A DNA stretch of 64,000 nucleotides from Peromyscus leucopus (GCF_004664715.2 NC_051082.1:9610498-9674497); one strand, 5' to 3'; positions 1 to 10,044 are shown, counted from the first letter of the stretch. The notes: generated by a model not told the origin, from the sequence alone. Program-made: numbers and translations.

Positions 1-4
1 TACT

Positions 5-275
5 GCAGTCGGCCATCATCTTCATGGACTCTTCATCCACCAACCAACCACATAGTGTAACTGTTTGGAGAAAGATTATGTGCATACTGAACATGTAGAG
101 ACTTGTTTTTTGCCAATAATCTCTACTCAACACAGTGACCACTTCTGCAGCATTTGCATGGTGTCAGGGGTCACTAGGAGATGGTTTAGGGTAGATGTGA
201 GTATGTGTGCCTGCAGTGGGGGGCCCGGGGTGTTCTGGAACCAGGCTCCATTGGATACCCTATCTACATGTCAAG
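5..275 (+). mobile_element. Ancient MITE-like DNA transposon relic
   Basis: The left end resembles the 'cagtcggccctccgtatcc' terminus of a mammal-wide non-autonomous DNA transposon. The middle (93-190) and the right part with 'ttctggaaccaggctcc' follow the same consensus with many substitutions. I do not recall the exact family name. It has no coding capacity. Confidence 0.55.
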
Positions 276-559
276 CTAGTTCTGTTCCCCATGGCGCTCC
301 CACTCAGCCAGCAGGTAAGATACAGAGTAACTGGTGATTTCTTGGGCAGCAACCCCTTCACTCCCTTCTGATCCCCACCCCAAACTTCTTCCTCCCTCTG
401 GTGTGTACTGGGCAGAACCACCTCCCTATGGCCCCAGGAACAAAATTTCTCTGCATGATTTTAGCTCTGGGCAACTTGGCAGCCTGCACCCCAGCGATCT
501 TTCCGGACTTGGCTTTCATGGGGAGTGTTAACTGTGTTCTAATAATTCTGCAGCTCTCC
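276..559. other. Unique sequence, nothing recognised
   Basis: Ordinary mixed-composition sequence. Short open frames on both strands show no domain and no convincing splice context. Confidence 0.5.
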
Positions 560-690
560 CTTACCCTCATGCAAGATAAGTAACATCATGAAGCCCATTT
601 TGCAGGTGTGAAACTAAGGTTCAGTAATGAAAGAGAACCAGGAAGAGGCATGGTCAGGCTCTGGAAGCAGGTCTCATGGATACTGGCACC
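560..690 (-). mobile_element. MIR SINE relic
   Basis: Contains the reverse complement of the MIR core and 3' half: 'cccattttgcaggtgtgaaac' followed by a diverged 'gaggttcagagagg' motif. Old tRNA-derived SINE, heavily substituted. Confidence 0.5.
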
Positions 691-1099
691 TTTGTGCCAT
701 CCATTGCCCCACACTGCCTTTGACTTCTGAGTCTCCCCTAGCATCCAGTACCCTCCTTCCAGCCCAGAAATCTGGCCTGGGAAATATTCTCCCTTCTCAT
801 AAGGTTTTGGCTTTCATACCTAGCTTGGTTTTCTCTCTTTATCTGTGGATCTCTGGGCCTCACTCCTCCATTCTGCATGTGACAGATAAGATTGGGTCCC
901 CAGGCTGTACCACACATTGCACAGGGCCCTGGAACGCAGACATGGTACCTGCCTTGAGAGTTCCACGGTAAGGGACAGAAATATTCACAGATGATTACCT
1001 TTGGGGGTCCATCATCTGTTCCCCTGGAAGGTGGGACACCAGAAGACCACCAGTCTAGCGTCCCCATGGAATCCCAAAGACTGCCAACCCATGCTTCTG
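691..1099. other. Unique sequence, possible weak ancient repeat
   Basis: Around 915-975 the wording 'gacatggtacctgccttgag' recalls a mammal-wide LINE/MIR 3' region, but the match is too weak to assign. No coding signal seen. Confidence 0.3.
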
Positions 1100-1290
1100 T
1101 ATTAGCTACTCAGTGACACATAACAATATCCTCCATGCTTTAAGGCTGAGAACAGAGATTTAATATAACACATGTCTGTGGTAATTACATATATGCATTG
1201 TGTTTCCATGTCCACGGAGCAGGAGTGTGGGGGTAGGTTGTCTCGTCCCTCCACTAGGTTGCTCACGAGATCCCAGGATAAGATCTGTAG
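1100..1290 (+). mobile_element. Degraded mammal-wide repeat (unassigned)
   Basis: The order of motifs (gctactcagtgacacataaca, ggctgagaacagagattta, gagtgtgggggtaggtt, ggttgctcacgag) follows a common ancient repeat reading 'ctgctgtataacaaattacc ... cttaaaacaac ... gggtctcacgaggctg'. Strongly diverged. Confidence 0.3.
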
Positions 1291-1369
1291 CTAGAGGAGA
1301 GGAGTCCTCAGGCAGCAACTGGAATGGGCTCCCTTGGGGCCTCCCAAGTTAGAAGAACATCCGTGTCCT

Positions 1370-1450
1370 TCTAAGCCTCAACTTGCACACGAAACATCCA
1401 ACAGCAAACAACGAACAACAGAAATGAAGGGAATACTATGCAGCCATCAA
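1370..1450 (+). mobile_element. L1 3' end fragment (possible)
   Basis: 'gaatactatgcagccatcaa' is a hallmark phrase of old L1 3' sequence, in plus orientation. The surrounding match is weak. Confidence 0.4.
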
Positions 1451-1534
1451 CATGACCAAGCCAAGTCTACACTTAAAGGGAAAGCAGCTGGGAGGGAACA
1501 GAGTGAGCTGGTCACAATGTCTTGTTAAGACAAT

Positions 1535-1712
1535 TGAAGAGTGACCAGGACAGTGGGTAACGGTGCTTGCCACCAAGCCTGAGGAACTGAGTTCTAGTTC
1601 CGGACCAACACCATGGAAGGAGATAACCCAACCCCTGTAAATTGTCCTCTCACCTCACTCCCCACCCTCCCCACGGACACACTCACTAAATAAAATGGAA
1701 CAAAAAAGTTGT
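1535..1712 (+). mobile_element. B3 SINE
   Basis: Has the B3 pattern 'cttgccaccaagcctgaggaactgagtt', then 'gtcctctcacct' and a CA-containing tail ending in ATAAAATGG and an A-run. tRNA-derived rodent SINE, moderately diverged. Confidence 0.75.
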
Positions 1713-2655
1713 AATGGCCCACATAAACTTTCTGCGACTCTGGAAGTGAACTAAAGGTTTGCAACAACCCAAGGGTAACATTTTTCAGCGGCTGAATGTG
1801 AATGAAAACAGCGAGAGCTTCCTTCCTGGCATTCTAACTCACTCCTCTTCCATTCTCTCACTCCAGTTTTAGTGGCTTTGAAAACCAGCAGCCTTGTAAC
1901 CACCGTAGCTGTGGAAAACAGTGGGTCTGCAGCTACCGGAGGAGCAGGATGGAATGGGAACCTGCCTCCAAGGAACCTGACCGGTTGTCCACCCGGAAGC
2001 AAAGTGGGAGCTTGCCGAGAAGTGTGTCTAAGGCTTCAAAATATCTAGCCCGACTCCAAGCTCACACAGTCCCATCCCCAGGTGTTGAAAACAGTCCTGG
2101 GGATTCCTCAGCAGCTCAGCTGTCCAAGGTGGTATGACCCTGGAGGATAGGCTGGCCTTAAACCAAAGACAAGAACTGATCTGCTATAGACTGTCCACAG
2201 GGGACTTTGAAAACCTCTGAGACATTCCTGGAAAGCTAGAAGGCCATGGATCATGTATGCACCTAAGAGCTATCTGAGAAAGCCCTACACTACCAGCTCT
2301 GCATGCCCTTCCCCAGGACAGGGGATTGAGGAGGAAGGTGGCCCAGCTGGCCGCAGGCTAGAAGGCTGTCTCAGCACACACCTGGAGCGACAGAGACAAA
2401 GACAGAAAAGGAGTTTTTCTTCTCCTTTCCCGAGAGGACAGTGGACTAACTGGTTCAAGTCTTAAATTTAAGGAAATCTCCATCGCAGGAAGCTGATGAC
2501 AGACCTGAGTGGCCGAACACAAGGAAGAATAGAGATTTTTGGAGAATTAGCCCAGGGAAGTCACTCCATAAACAGCATCAACAAAACCACAAAAGCAGAG
2601 ACAGAAGAGACTAAATGTATGTCTAGATTTTAAAACTTCCTAGGAAGTTTTCATG
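1713..2655. other. Unique sequence, nothing recognised
   Basis: Nearly 950 bases without a recognisable SINE or simple repeat. Small open frames (for example 1949-2137 and 2253-2465, plus strand) have no family resemblance. Non-coding is the default reading. Confidence 0.45.
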
Positions 2656-2659
2656 CTGG

Positions 2660-2765
2660 GCATAAGTGACTTCACTGGAGAATTCTAAACTTCAAGGACC
2701 AACACTAATCCTTTGGGTGCTCCCACCCAAATAAAACAAGAACACTTCCTCAACCGAGCTGTGGA
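2660..2765 (+). mobile_element. L1 ORF2 fragment (possible)
   Basis: 'cttcactggagaattctaaac' followed by 'caacactaatcctt' and 'gaacacttcctcaac' follows the order of an internal L1 ORF2 stretch. Frame not maintained. Confidence 0.45.
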
Positions 2766-2857
2766 GGAGGAGGAGAAATCAAGTATAATTCCATTTATCT
2801 AAAATATTTAAAACACAAACTAATACTATAAACTATTTTAAAATAGATATACACGAA

Positions 2858-3430
2858 TGTTGTGGAATATTTAACTATGTAAAGAAGTGTTCCACTTGGT
2901 TATTCTGTGGAATATCACTAACTGTGTAAAGGTGTGTTACATTTGTTTCTGCTGCATTTGTTTAACGATGTAAGGATGTGTTACATTTGTTTCACCTTGC
3001 CTGCCTAAGACACCTGATTGATCTAATAAAGAGCTGAACAGCCAATAGCTAGGCAGAAAAAGGGATAGGCGGGGTTGGCAGGGAGAAAGAATAAATAGGA
3101 GGAGAACTCTAGGCCCTAAAAGATAGGAACGAGAGGAGAGGAAAGAATGAGGGAGATACCAGGGGCCAGCCAGGTAGCTGTCAGTCCACAGACACAGAAA
3201 GCAGTTGGACAGCTGAGCTGCTGAGAATCCCCAGGACTGTTTTGCGGACCTTGAGTAGGATGTACACAAGGGTAAAAAGCCCCAGGCGAAAGGTAGCTAG
3301 AAACAGGTTAAGTTAAAAGAGCTAACCAGAACTGAGCCTAAGCTAGGCCAAGCATTCATAATTAATAAAAACTCTCTGTGTCATGATTTGGGAGCTGGTT
3401 GGTAGCCCAAAAGAAAAATCTTGGTCCACA
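2858..3430 (+). mobile_element. Solo LTR, rodent ERV family A (copy 1)
   Basis: Begins 'tgttgtggaatat' and contains repeated 'gtgttacatttgttt' blocks, 'cacctgattgatctaataaagagc' (CCAAT-like and AATAAA polyadenylation signals) and a 3' part 'ggagctggttggtagccc'. A second copy in the same orientation lies at 45335-45864. No internal retroviral ORF on either side, so this is a solo LTR. RepeatMasker name not recalled. Confidence 0.75.
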
Positions 3431-3433
3431 CTA

Positions 3434-3520
3434 GGGCTAGCAAGATGGCTCGGTGGGCAAAGGGGCTTGTGGCCAAGCCTGACAAGCCAGAGTCAAACCC
3501 CATCAAGCTGACGATCAAGA
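3434..3520 (+). mobile_element. B3 SINE, 3'-truncated
   Basis: 'gctagcaagatggctcggtggg' with 'gccaagcctgacaagcc' is the B3 5' half with pol III box-like wording. The 3' half is lost or diverged. Confidence 0.6.
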
Positions 3521-3629
3521 TTAACCACTTATGTATCACTTTCCTTCCTCCTCATAAAACAGTATAACTCCCTTCAGACGGGGAGTCCCATGCTCAAAGA
3601 CAAAGTTTGTTGAGCTAGCTAGGCTGGGC

Positions 3630-3850
3630 TTTCTGACTGCGATCTGGTCAGATGTGCTGGCTTCGGATCCTAACTCAACGACTTACTGAGTCTGTGAAAT
3701 GTGTATCTTGACCCCCGTACATCTCCAGCTCTGTGAGAGAGGAGTGGCAATGGTCTCACCTTAGCGACTTGTAGGAGGGAGGCTGTGGCGGCCTAGTATT
3801 AAGCCTTCACTTGGCACATAGTACATACTCAATAAACATCAGCCAGGATT
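3630..3850 (+). mobile_element. MIR SINE, nearly full length
   Basis: Ordered MIR motifs: 'ctggcttcggatcctaactc', 'acttactgagtctgtgaaat', then the 3' LINE-like tail 'cacttggcacatagtacatac' and 'tcaataaacat'. Confidence 0.7.
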
Positions 3851-3876
3851 CCCAAGGTCAGTGCTGATTCTAGCAA

Positions 3877-3995
3877 TTTTTTTTTCTTTTGGTTTTTCAA
3901 AACAGGGTTTCTCTGTGTAGCCCAAGCTGTCCTAGAGCTCACTTTGTAGCTCAGGCTGGCCTTAGACTCTTATTCAGCGATGTTACACCTGGTTG
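3877..3995 (-). mobile_element. B1 SINE, old
   Basis: T-run then 'caaaacagggtttctctgtg' and 'gctcactttgtagctcaggc' are B1 in reverse orientation. The 5' part of B1 (right end) is eroded. Confidence 0.75.
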
Positions 3996-4545
3996 AGCCC
4001 TCCTCTGGCTTCGTCTGGTTGCTTAATTATTATTATTTAAATGGTTGCTGGGTTTTGTTTTATTTTGAGCCAGCGGTCGCTGAGTGGACCTGGATGTGCC
4101 TTCTACTTCTGTCTGCAGCCCGAAGTTGGGCCTGGGACTTGTGGCTGTGCTGGAAACCAAAGGTCACATCTGTGCGCTGTGCTATGGCTGAAAAGGGGGA
4201 GCCCCCCCCAAGCCTGCCTTTTGCAGCCAGCTTGCCTCCTTGAACAGCCAAACCCTTCAGGCTCTGGGGGCTCCTTTGTGGGGAAGGTGATGTTGCCTCT
4301 CACTTGTTTGCTCAGGGTTTAAAAGGTATTGCTGGGCTTTGGCTAAGAGGAAATTCAGCCTTTGAGCAAATCCTTAGTCGCTGATTGTCTGTAAACATCT
4401 GGATGGAATGTGTCAGCTTGGAGTCCACTTTTCTGGGCTTCTCCCTATGGCGCAGGGTCCTGGGAGGGAACAAACTCTATTTGTATCTCGATGACAGGCT
4501 TGATGGACAGGCTCTTGCCATTGATACTGGGGTTGCCCCCTTACC
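3996..4545. other. Unique sequence
   Basis: No repeat recognised. A polypyrimidine-CAG acceptor-like site ('cttctgtctgcag' near 4120) is not matched by a clear downstream donor. Overlapping small frames on both strands look like chance. Confidence 0.4.
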
Positions 4546-4640
4546 TTGTGCAGGGGGGTGAAGAGGGGGAAGAAGAGGAAGAAAAGGGGAGGAAGAAGTG
4601 GAGGAAGAGGAAGAAGACAGGGAGGGAGAAAACAAATGGA
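4546..4640 (+). repeat. Polypurine (GGAAGA-rich) tract
   Basis: Almost pure A/G for about 95 bases, imperfect (GAGGAA)n. Such mirror-like purine tracts can form triplex (H-DNA). Confidence 0.85.
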
Positions 4641-4759
4641 GAGTTCCCTGCGATCCTAGTAAAAAGCGGTGCTAATTCCGTGCCTGAGTCTCTCTCCACC
4701 CCTCCAAGAAGCTCCCCTGTGGACCCGTGCCTGCTGGGATGAGACATTCTCCCAGTCAG

Positions 4760-4830
4760 TCCCACAGATATCCACTGAAGGTCTAGCATGTGCCAAGCCC
4801 TGTGTCTAACATAGGAGACGTTACCTTTTG
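4760..4830 (+). mobile_element. L2/MIR-type 3' fragment (possible)
   Basis: 'gtctagcatgtgccaagccctgtg' matches the widespread 'ctactatgtgccaggcactgtg' wording of L2/MIR-type relics. Very short. Confidence 0.4.
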
Positions 4831-4984
4831 GAATCGTGAGTTCCCACGGGGAGAGAGAGAGAGCCCTTTTCCAAGAAACCCTAGACCAAATCCCATGTCG
4901 CCAGAGATCCCATCTTAAAGCAACCGTGTTCGTGAAGGGGATGCTGTTGACTGTACACATAACCCTTCCCAGGGGATCCCTGTG

Positions 4985-5375
4985 TTCGTCAGCTTTCCAG
5001 AACTGTGACAAAATGCCTGTGGAAGGTCAAGTTAAAGGAGAAAATGGTTTCACGGCTTAGCAAATTTCTGTTGCCTTTGGTCTGCGTGTGGAAAAAAGGA
5101 AAGCCAAGACACAGTGAAGTAAGGGAGAAGGCCTGAGTATACCTCTAAGGTATGTCCCTCTAATGATTCGCCCCTCCCCCCCCCACTTCTTAAAGTTTTA
5201 CCATCCTCGATGGTGCCACTGAAGTCATTGCTAAGCTTCCAATGCAGCCATTGGGATATTTCAGATACAAACATAGTAAAAACATCCAGTAAACCGGTGT
5301 CCCCGTCCTCAGAGCCTCCACGGCAACAAAGGATCTGGAGATGTAGGTGAATCCTAGAAGCAACATCCATCATCC
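4985..5375 (-). mobile_element. MaLR/URR1-type rodent repeat
   Basis: 'gtcagctttccagaactgtgac' with 'aaaatgcctg', then 'gattcgcccc' and 'cacttcttaaagtttt', are in the order expected for a reverse-oriented MaLR-like element that ends 'gtcacagc...aaagctgactaac'. Diverged. The class (ERVL-MaLR or URR1 hAT) is uncertain. Confidence 0.5.
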
Positions 5376-5564
5376 CCTACACTCACATTATATTGGTCAG
5401 AATTCAGACACTCTGGCGGGGTGGGGAGTGTAGGGTATCTGTTTGTATTCTATAGATAGATAGAATGAAGTCCCAGTGTTTGGGGAGAACACAGCATGGT
5501 CACAGGATCTGCCATCTGGACAGTGTGCCCAGCTAAACCACTGCCCTTGACACCGATTGTGAGT
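5376..5564. other. Unique sequence
   Basis: Includes a short GATA run (5452-5464). Nothing else recognised. Confidence 0.4.
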
Positions 5565-5757
5565 ACTTGGGTCAGCAAGAGGGCCCAACAAACAAAAGTG
5601 ATTGCTGTCAAGCCTGATGACCAGAGTTCGATTCCTTGGACTACACAGTGGCAGGAAAGAACAGACTTCCACAAGTTGTCCTCTGACCTCTGTATGGGCA
5701 CTGTGGTATTTGAATGCCCCCCCCATCAATGAATAAATAAATGTGATTAAAATAACG
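5565..5757 (+). mobile_element. B3 SINE
   Basis: 'gattgctgtcaagcctgatgac', 'agagttcgattcc', 'caagttgtcctctgacctc' and an 'aataaataaatg' tail give a clear B3, with a C8 interruption near 5717. Confidence 0.75.
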
Positions 5758-5774
5758 GAGCATCCTAAGATTGT

Positions 5775-5950
5775 CTTTGCAGCCCAGTTGCCTAGCAGGC
5801 ACAAAGCCCTGGGTTCCAGACCTACCACCACATAAACCTGAGCTGGTGCTCCACACCTGTAATTCCAACTTGGGAGACAGAGGCAAATGAGAAGTTCAAG
5901 GTTATCATCAGCCATACACTGCTAGCCTAGGCTACACACAATAGAACAGT
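5775..5950 (+). mobile_element. B4 SINE (ID-B1 fusion)
   Basis: ID-derived 5' part ('gcctagcaggcacaaagccctg') joins a B1-like part ('cacacctgtaattccaactt', 'gttcaaggttatcatcagcc'), the architecture of B4. Confidence 0.7.
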
Positions 5951-5999
5951 GCATGTAAGGGTGGGGAGGGTAAGTGGGTGTATTTGGTGTACTGAGAAC

Positions 6000-6190
6000 G
6001 GAATCCTGGGTACCACACATGCTTAGCAAGCACTACACCAGCCCTTAAAAAACAAACAAAACTAAAAAAAAAAAAAAACAAAAAACAAAACAAAACTTTT
6101 CTGTTTGCAGGCAGGATCTCACTAAGTTGCCCCGACAGGCCTTGGACTTGTGATCCTCATGCTTCAGTTTCTGAAGTATCTGGGGTATCT
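6000..6190 (-). mobile_element. B4-like SINE
   Basis: Reverse ID wording ('ggtaccacacatgcttagca'), an A-rich linker with a 15-bp A-run, then 'caggatctcactaagttgcc' and 'cttgtgatcctcatgcttca' from a 7SL-derived part. Confidence 0.55.
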
Positions 6191-6300
6191 GGGCTGTTAT
6201 CCTAGCAGTGGGAAGGCTGAGGTGTGAGGATCAATGCACATATAAGGCCAGCCTGGGCTACATAGTGAGCTCCAGGCAAAGCCAGAGCTGCAGGGCAATA
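6191..6300 (+). mobile_element. B1-like SINE fragment
   Basis: 'gggaaggctgaggtgtgagg' and 'aaggccagcctgggctacatag' are B1/B4 right-half sequence. Its 3' end passes directly into the purine repeat. Confidence 0.6.
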
Positions 6301-6306
6301 TACTCT

Positions 6307-6420
6307 GGAGGGAGAGGAGGGGAGGGAGGGGAGAGGGGAGAGGGAGAGGAGAGGGGGGAGGGAGAGGGGGAGAGGAGAGGGAGAGGGGGAGAGGGAGAGG
6401 GAGGAGAAGGAGAGGGAGAT
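6307..6420 (+). repeat. (GGGAGA)n polypurine tract
   Basis: About 114 bases of G/A only, with variable G-runs. Directly abuts a GATA/GATG tetranucleotide array. Confidence 0.95.
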
Positions 6421-6700
6421 AGGTAGACAGATGATAGATGGATAGATAGATAGATAGAGGGGTGGATGGATGGATGGATAGATGGATAGATAGAGAGAGA
6501 TGGATGGATGGATAGATGGATAGATAGACAGATGGATGGATAGATAGATATATAGAGAGAGATAGAGAGATGGATGGATGGATAGATGGATAGATAGATA
6601 GATAGGTGGATGGATGGATAGATAGATATAGAGAGATAGAGAGATGGATAGATGGATGGATGGATGGATGGATGGATGGATGGATGGATGGATAGAGATG
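6421..6700 (+). repeat. Compound (GATA/GATG)n tetranucleotide array
   Basis: About 280 bases of interspersed GATA, GATG and GAGA units, ending in a homogeneous run of more than ten GATG units (about 6651-6693). Reading it in reverse gives long Ile/His/Pro/Ser frames that are not genes. Confidence 0.97.
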
Positions 6701-7321
6701 AGGCCAGCAGAGCCCCACGCCTGCCCCTCGCTCTTTCTCAGAACCTCACACACGTGGGTCATGACTGGCACACAGGCTCCCGGCCTTACTGACTTGCTGC
6801 CACTTAATAGCAGTTGTAAATGACAAGGCCAGGTCACCTCAACCTCCCCAAGCTTCAGACTCCGACTCTCTGGAAGGTTTGCCAGGCAGACACACTCCCC
6901 CTCGACTGCTCCGCCACGTCACGATTAGCTGTGTGGCACTGTCATTGAGTGGGCACTTTCACATCGTGCCCGGCTAAGCCTCTGTCTCCTCCCCTGAAAA
7001 CAATAGGCGGAATTTTAATGGGGTGGGAACAATCCGGGATTCAGAGAATGAATGAAGGGAGGGGAGGGAGGGAGTCACCACCCTGATTTGTGTCTTCTGA
7101 GGCAATAGGTGTGCAGTCTCCCTTTCTCAGAGCTAGGGGAATGTCTGCCAAAATAAATTAACTTTCCCACGTCAGTGAGTCATTTGGCAAGGGCTGCTGC
7201 CTCGGAACCGAGGGAGAACGGGAGAGACCACAGGGTAGGGAGGGGTCGGAGTGACTCAACACGGAGGAAGCAGCTTTGGCTCCCTCCCCAACCCCCTCTA
7301 CTCTCTCTTTCATTGCCTACG
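6701..7321. other. Unique GC-moderate block
   Basis: No repeat recognised. Contains an ATF/E-box-like 'cacgtcacg' near 6914 and a GA-rich patch (7036-7074). Possibly conserved non-coding sequence; no alignment available. Confidence 0.35.
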
Positions 7322-7367
7322 CCCCCCCCCCTCTCCCCCCCCTCTCCCCCCCCCCCCTCTCCCCCAT
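7322..7367 (+). repeat. C-rich (CCCCCTCT)n tract
   Basis: Long C-runs broken by CTCT. Complementary strand has repeated G-runs compatible with a G-quadruplex. Confidence 0.9.
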
Positions 7368-7507
7368 TCCAGCTCTCTCTCGAAACCTGTTGAAGTAAGA
7401 GAGGCAGAGAGTCCCTCCAAGAAATCACTGATTCTGGATCTCAGCTGTGCAAAGGTGGTCCAGTGGACGGACAGACATCAGAAGCTACTGCCACGGGATG
7501 GACGCAC

Positions 7508-7510
<3 letters not shown>

Positions 7511-7563
<53 letters not shown>
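7511..7563 (+). repeat. (GT)26 microsatellite
   Basis: Uninterrupted GT dinucleotide, about 53 bases. Confidence 0.99.
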
Positions 7564-7564
<1 letters not shown>

Positions 7565-7889
7565 CAGGGCCAGGCTTCGGCACCCCTCTCTCTTCCATCC
7601 GGTGCTCCTGTCCCAAGCGTGCCAGACCTTAGCTATTCCCACACTCCAGCGGCTGGGGAGCTTCAGGGCACAGCAGCAGAGATCAAAGCCAGAGCCAACA
7701 GGTCCTTAAGAAGAAAGGCCTGGGAGGAGCCGGCTGAGATGGACTTAATTACCTCCTCCTCGGGCTTGGGGGTTTTATGAGCAGGTCTGCCTGTCTCCTA
7801 GAAACCGGACCAGAGGCAGTGAACCCAGCATAAAAGAGATTGATGTGAGACAGGAAAGGCAACTTTCCGACCTCTGAAATGATGATATT
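7564..7889. other. Unique sequence
   Basis: Includes an AT/TAAT-bearing patch ('gacttaattacctcctcc', about 7742-7759) that looks like a conserved non-coding block. No coding signal. Confidence 0.35.
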
Positions 7890-7985
7890 CCACCAGGCTC
7901 ACTCTTGCTCAAGCGTTCTCTAGCTTCCCATTGCCTGTAGGAGGCAATGCACTTTAAAAGTTGCCCTTAAGAGCATGCGCTGTTT
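7890..7985 (+). mobile_element. L2 LINE fragment
   Basis: 'cttgctcaagcgttctctagc' and 'ttcccattgcctgtaggagg' track the L2 3' phrase 'tgctcaa..cctcc..tggctccccattgcctacagga'. Confidence 0.5.
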
Positions 7986-8296
7986 GGGGGGTGGGGTGGG
8001 GTGAGTCTCAGAGACCTGGGTGGGAATCACGCGAAATTACCTTCAGTGAAATTGACTCTGTAAAAGAGTATATGATTGTACCTGAGTGGTTTAGGGAAGG
8101 TTGTTGGGAATCACATTCCTTCCTGTAGAGCCCCAAATCCATGAGCACCAAGGTCTCATTCATAAAAAGGCACAGAGGTCCTCTTGTATATTTAAGTCAG
8201 TTCTAGATGGAAAAACACGCAGCTCACCAAGTTCTCACGAGCAGTGAAGATCATTGGTGTCTCCTGATGTCAACTCGAAAGTACAAATTTGTCCTT
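7986..8296. other. Unique sequence
   Basis: About 310 bases with no recognised element. Confidence 0.4.
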
Positions 8297-8378
8297 TTCA
8301 TGTGGACTGAATTTAGGGCCTTGAATGTCCTCAGCAAGTTCTCTACGGGTGAGCTCCATCCATCACCCCCTTCCCTTT
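8297..8378 (-). mobile_element. ID-like SINE, old
   Basis: 'gactgaatttagggccttga', 'cagcaagttctctac' and 'gagctccatccatc' mirror the reverse ID sequence. Confidence 0.5.
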
Positions 8379-8410
8379 TTAATTAATTTTTTTTAAGATT
8401 TAAATTTTTA

Positions 8411-8556
8411 GGGCTGGAGAGATGGCTCAGAGGTTAAGAGCACCGACTGTTCTTCCAGAGGTCCTGAGTTCAATTCCCAGCAACCTCATGGTGGCTCACT
8501 ACCATCTGTAATGAGATCTGGCACCCTCCTCTGTATACATAATAAAAAAAAAAAAA
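8411..8556 (+). mobile_element. B2 SINE with target-site duplication
   Basis: 'gggctggagagatggctcag' through 'gttcaattcccagcaacctc' is B2 with pol III A- and B-box regions, 3'-shortened, ending in an A-tail. Flanked by 'aagatttaaatt' at 8395-8406 and 8557-8568. Confidence 0.92.
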
Positions 8557-8589
8557 AAGATTTAAATTATTTTAAAAAAGAATGTATGT

Positions 8590-8793
8590 GTATGGGTGTT
8601 TTGCCTGCATGTGTACATCAGTGCATTCTTTTTGTGCCTGGTATCCACAGAGGCCGGAGGACGATGTTGGATCCTGCAGAACTGGAGTTACAGGCAGTCG
8701 TGAACTGCCATGTGTGGGTGCTGAAAACCAAACTCAAGATTCTTTTCTTGAGCAGCCAGTACTCCTAACCACCGAGCCATCTCTCTACCCCCT
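8590..8793 (-). mobile_element. B2/B3-family SINE
   Basis: 'gtgtatgggtgttttgcctg', 'cacagaggccggaggac' and 'ctaaccaccgagccatctct' form a reverse-oriented B2/B3 element. Confidence 0.78.
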
Positions 8794-8795
8794 TT

Positions 8796-8885
8796 CCACC
8801 TGTGAGAGAAAAAGGCTGTTGCTTAGGCTGATCTGGAACTTGCTATCCTCCTGCCTCAATTCCCTTGGTAGCAAGGACTGACAGT
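8796..8885 (-). mobile_element. B1/B4-like fragment
   Basis: 'gctgatctggaacttgctatc' and 'cctgcctcaattccc' resemble the reverse 7SL-derived right half. Confidence 0.45.
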
Positions 8886-8989
8886 TGTGTCCCTTGAGGT
8901 CCGGCTTAGCAGAATGGCTTCTAAGCATTGTCTAAGAGTGACTGAGTAATCCCCCCTCTTCTTTCCCGTTTTCACGTGGGTGTGTGGTG

Positions 8990-9258
8990 GTGCATTTCAG
9001 AGAGAGATACACACACAGAGTGTGTGTTCACATGGGTGTGGATACATGAGTGTGTGCACAGAGGCTAGGGGTGGACAACAGGAATCACCCCCAACTGTTC
9101 TTCCATTGAGGCAGGGTCTGTCAATCAAGCCTAGCACTCCACTGAGCTGAGCGGACAGTCTCCCGGAGGTAGCTTGCTTGGGGATTTCCCGCCTCAACCT
9201 CCAGAAGCTGGAATGACACTTACCCAGTGCCTAACCTCTGATCCATCTCTCCAGCCTC
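8990..9258 (-). mobile_element. Composite rodent SINE-derived repeat
   Basis: Motif order (TG/CA-rich start, 'gaggcagggtctgtcaatca', 'cctcaacctccagaagctgg', 'ctctgatccatctctccagcc') is that of a common rodent composite with a B1-like centre between B2/B3-like ends. Related copies sit near 18500, 40460, 51863, 54045 and 59606. Confidence 0.55.
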
Positions 9259-9261
9259 TTG

Positions 9262-9263
9262 GT

Positions 9264-9309
<46 letters not shown>
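9262..9309 (+). repeat. (GT)n microsatellite
   Basis: GT repeat with one GAGT interruption near its start. Confidence 0.98.
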
Positions 9310-9311
<2 letters not shown>

Positions 9312-9599
9312 CCTCCCTGCCTGTCCTCCAGCCTTGGAATCCCCACCAGCATTAGAAAGTTCCCAAGCACAGGGGTCAAGGGTCACAGGATGCCCAGGCC
9401 ATACTCCCTGCCCTCCTAAACACCCTACAAATGATACTTACCAACTGGTGGGTCTCTGCTGCTTCTTACATTTACTGATCTGACGTTTCCTTCCATCACA
9501 AGAAGGGCTTTGAATCTACATTAAAAAAAAATACTCATGTAGCAGAGAGGCAAGGGATTGAGTCAGGTCTGTCTGTGCAGCCGGGAAGAGCTGGCGCTC
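9310..9599. other. Unique sequence
   Basis: No element recognised apart from a short A9 run near 9522. Confidence 0.4.
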
Positions 9600-9870
9600 G
9601 GGTCTGGGATTAATAAGGTTAATTTCACAGTACACCTCGTCATTTTGAATCAAGTGGCTCAGCTGAAGGGGGAGGAAGGCATGTTGTTTTATTCTGGGGA
9701 TAAATGAGAGATTAATTTTTAAGTCTTATTTAAATAACTCTCAAAGAGGCGCTAGAGATGAAATTGCTTTTAATTGGCCGGCTGCTCGCCAGCTCTTGGA
9801 TGTTCAAGTACTCGGAATGAGATCGCGGTTGGTTTTAAACTTGAGCTTGTCATCTTGCTGTCTCCCCCTT
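9600..9870. promoter_or_regulatory. Candidate conserved non-coding element
   Basis: Repeat-free and AT-rich, with several homeodomain-like TAAT/ATTA cores ('ggattaataaggttaattt', 'gagattaatttttaag', 'cttttaattggccgg'). This composition is typical of developmental enhancers. Function is inference from composition only. Confidence 0.35.
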
Positions 9871-10016
9871 CTCTTCCCAGGCCACACATTCCACACTCTT
9901 TACTCTGAATCAGAGACCTTCTGTCTGGTTGGCGCCCTCATCACTTCCTGCTTCTAACCACCAGACCCAGGACAGCACTGGGGCATATACTGCTTGGGAG
10001 GGACCGACTACCTGCC

Positions 10017-10044
10017 ATTTATTTATTTGTTTGTTTGTTTGTTT
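10017..10044 (+). repeat. (TTTG)n short tandem repeat
   Basis: TTTA/TTTG tetranucleotide repeat, about 28 bases. Confidence 0.9.

Noticed and set aside
4041..4322. Overlapping plus-strand frames of 87 and 93 codons near an acceptor-like site
   Set aside because: No downstream donor, no family resemblance, and open frames also occur on the opposite strand.
6197..6837. Two overlapping minus-strand frames of 173 and 211 codons rich in Ile/His/Pro/Ser
   Set aside because: They are the reverse reading of the GATA/GATG array and polypurine tract, not a protein.
7251..7709. 152-codon plus-strand frame with poly(Cys-Val)
   Set aside because: Crosses the C-rich tract and the GT microsatellite; no domain outside them.
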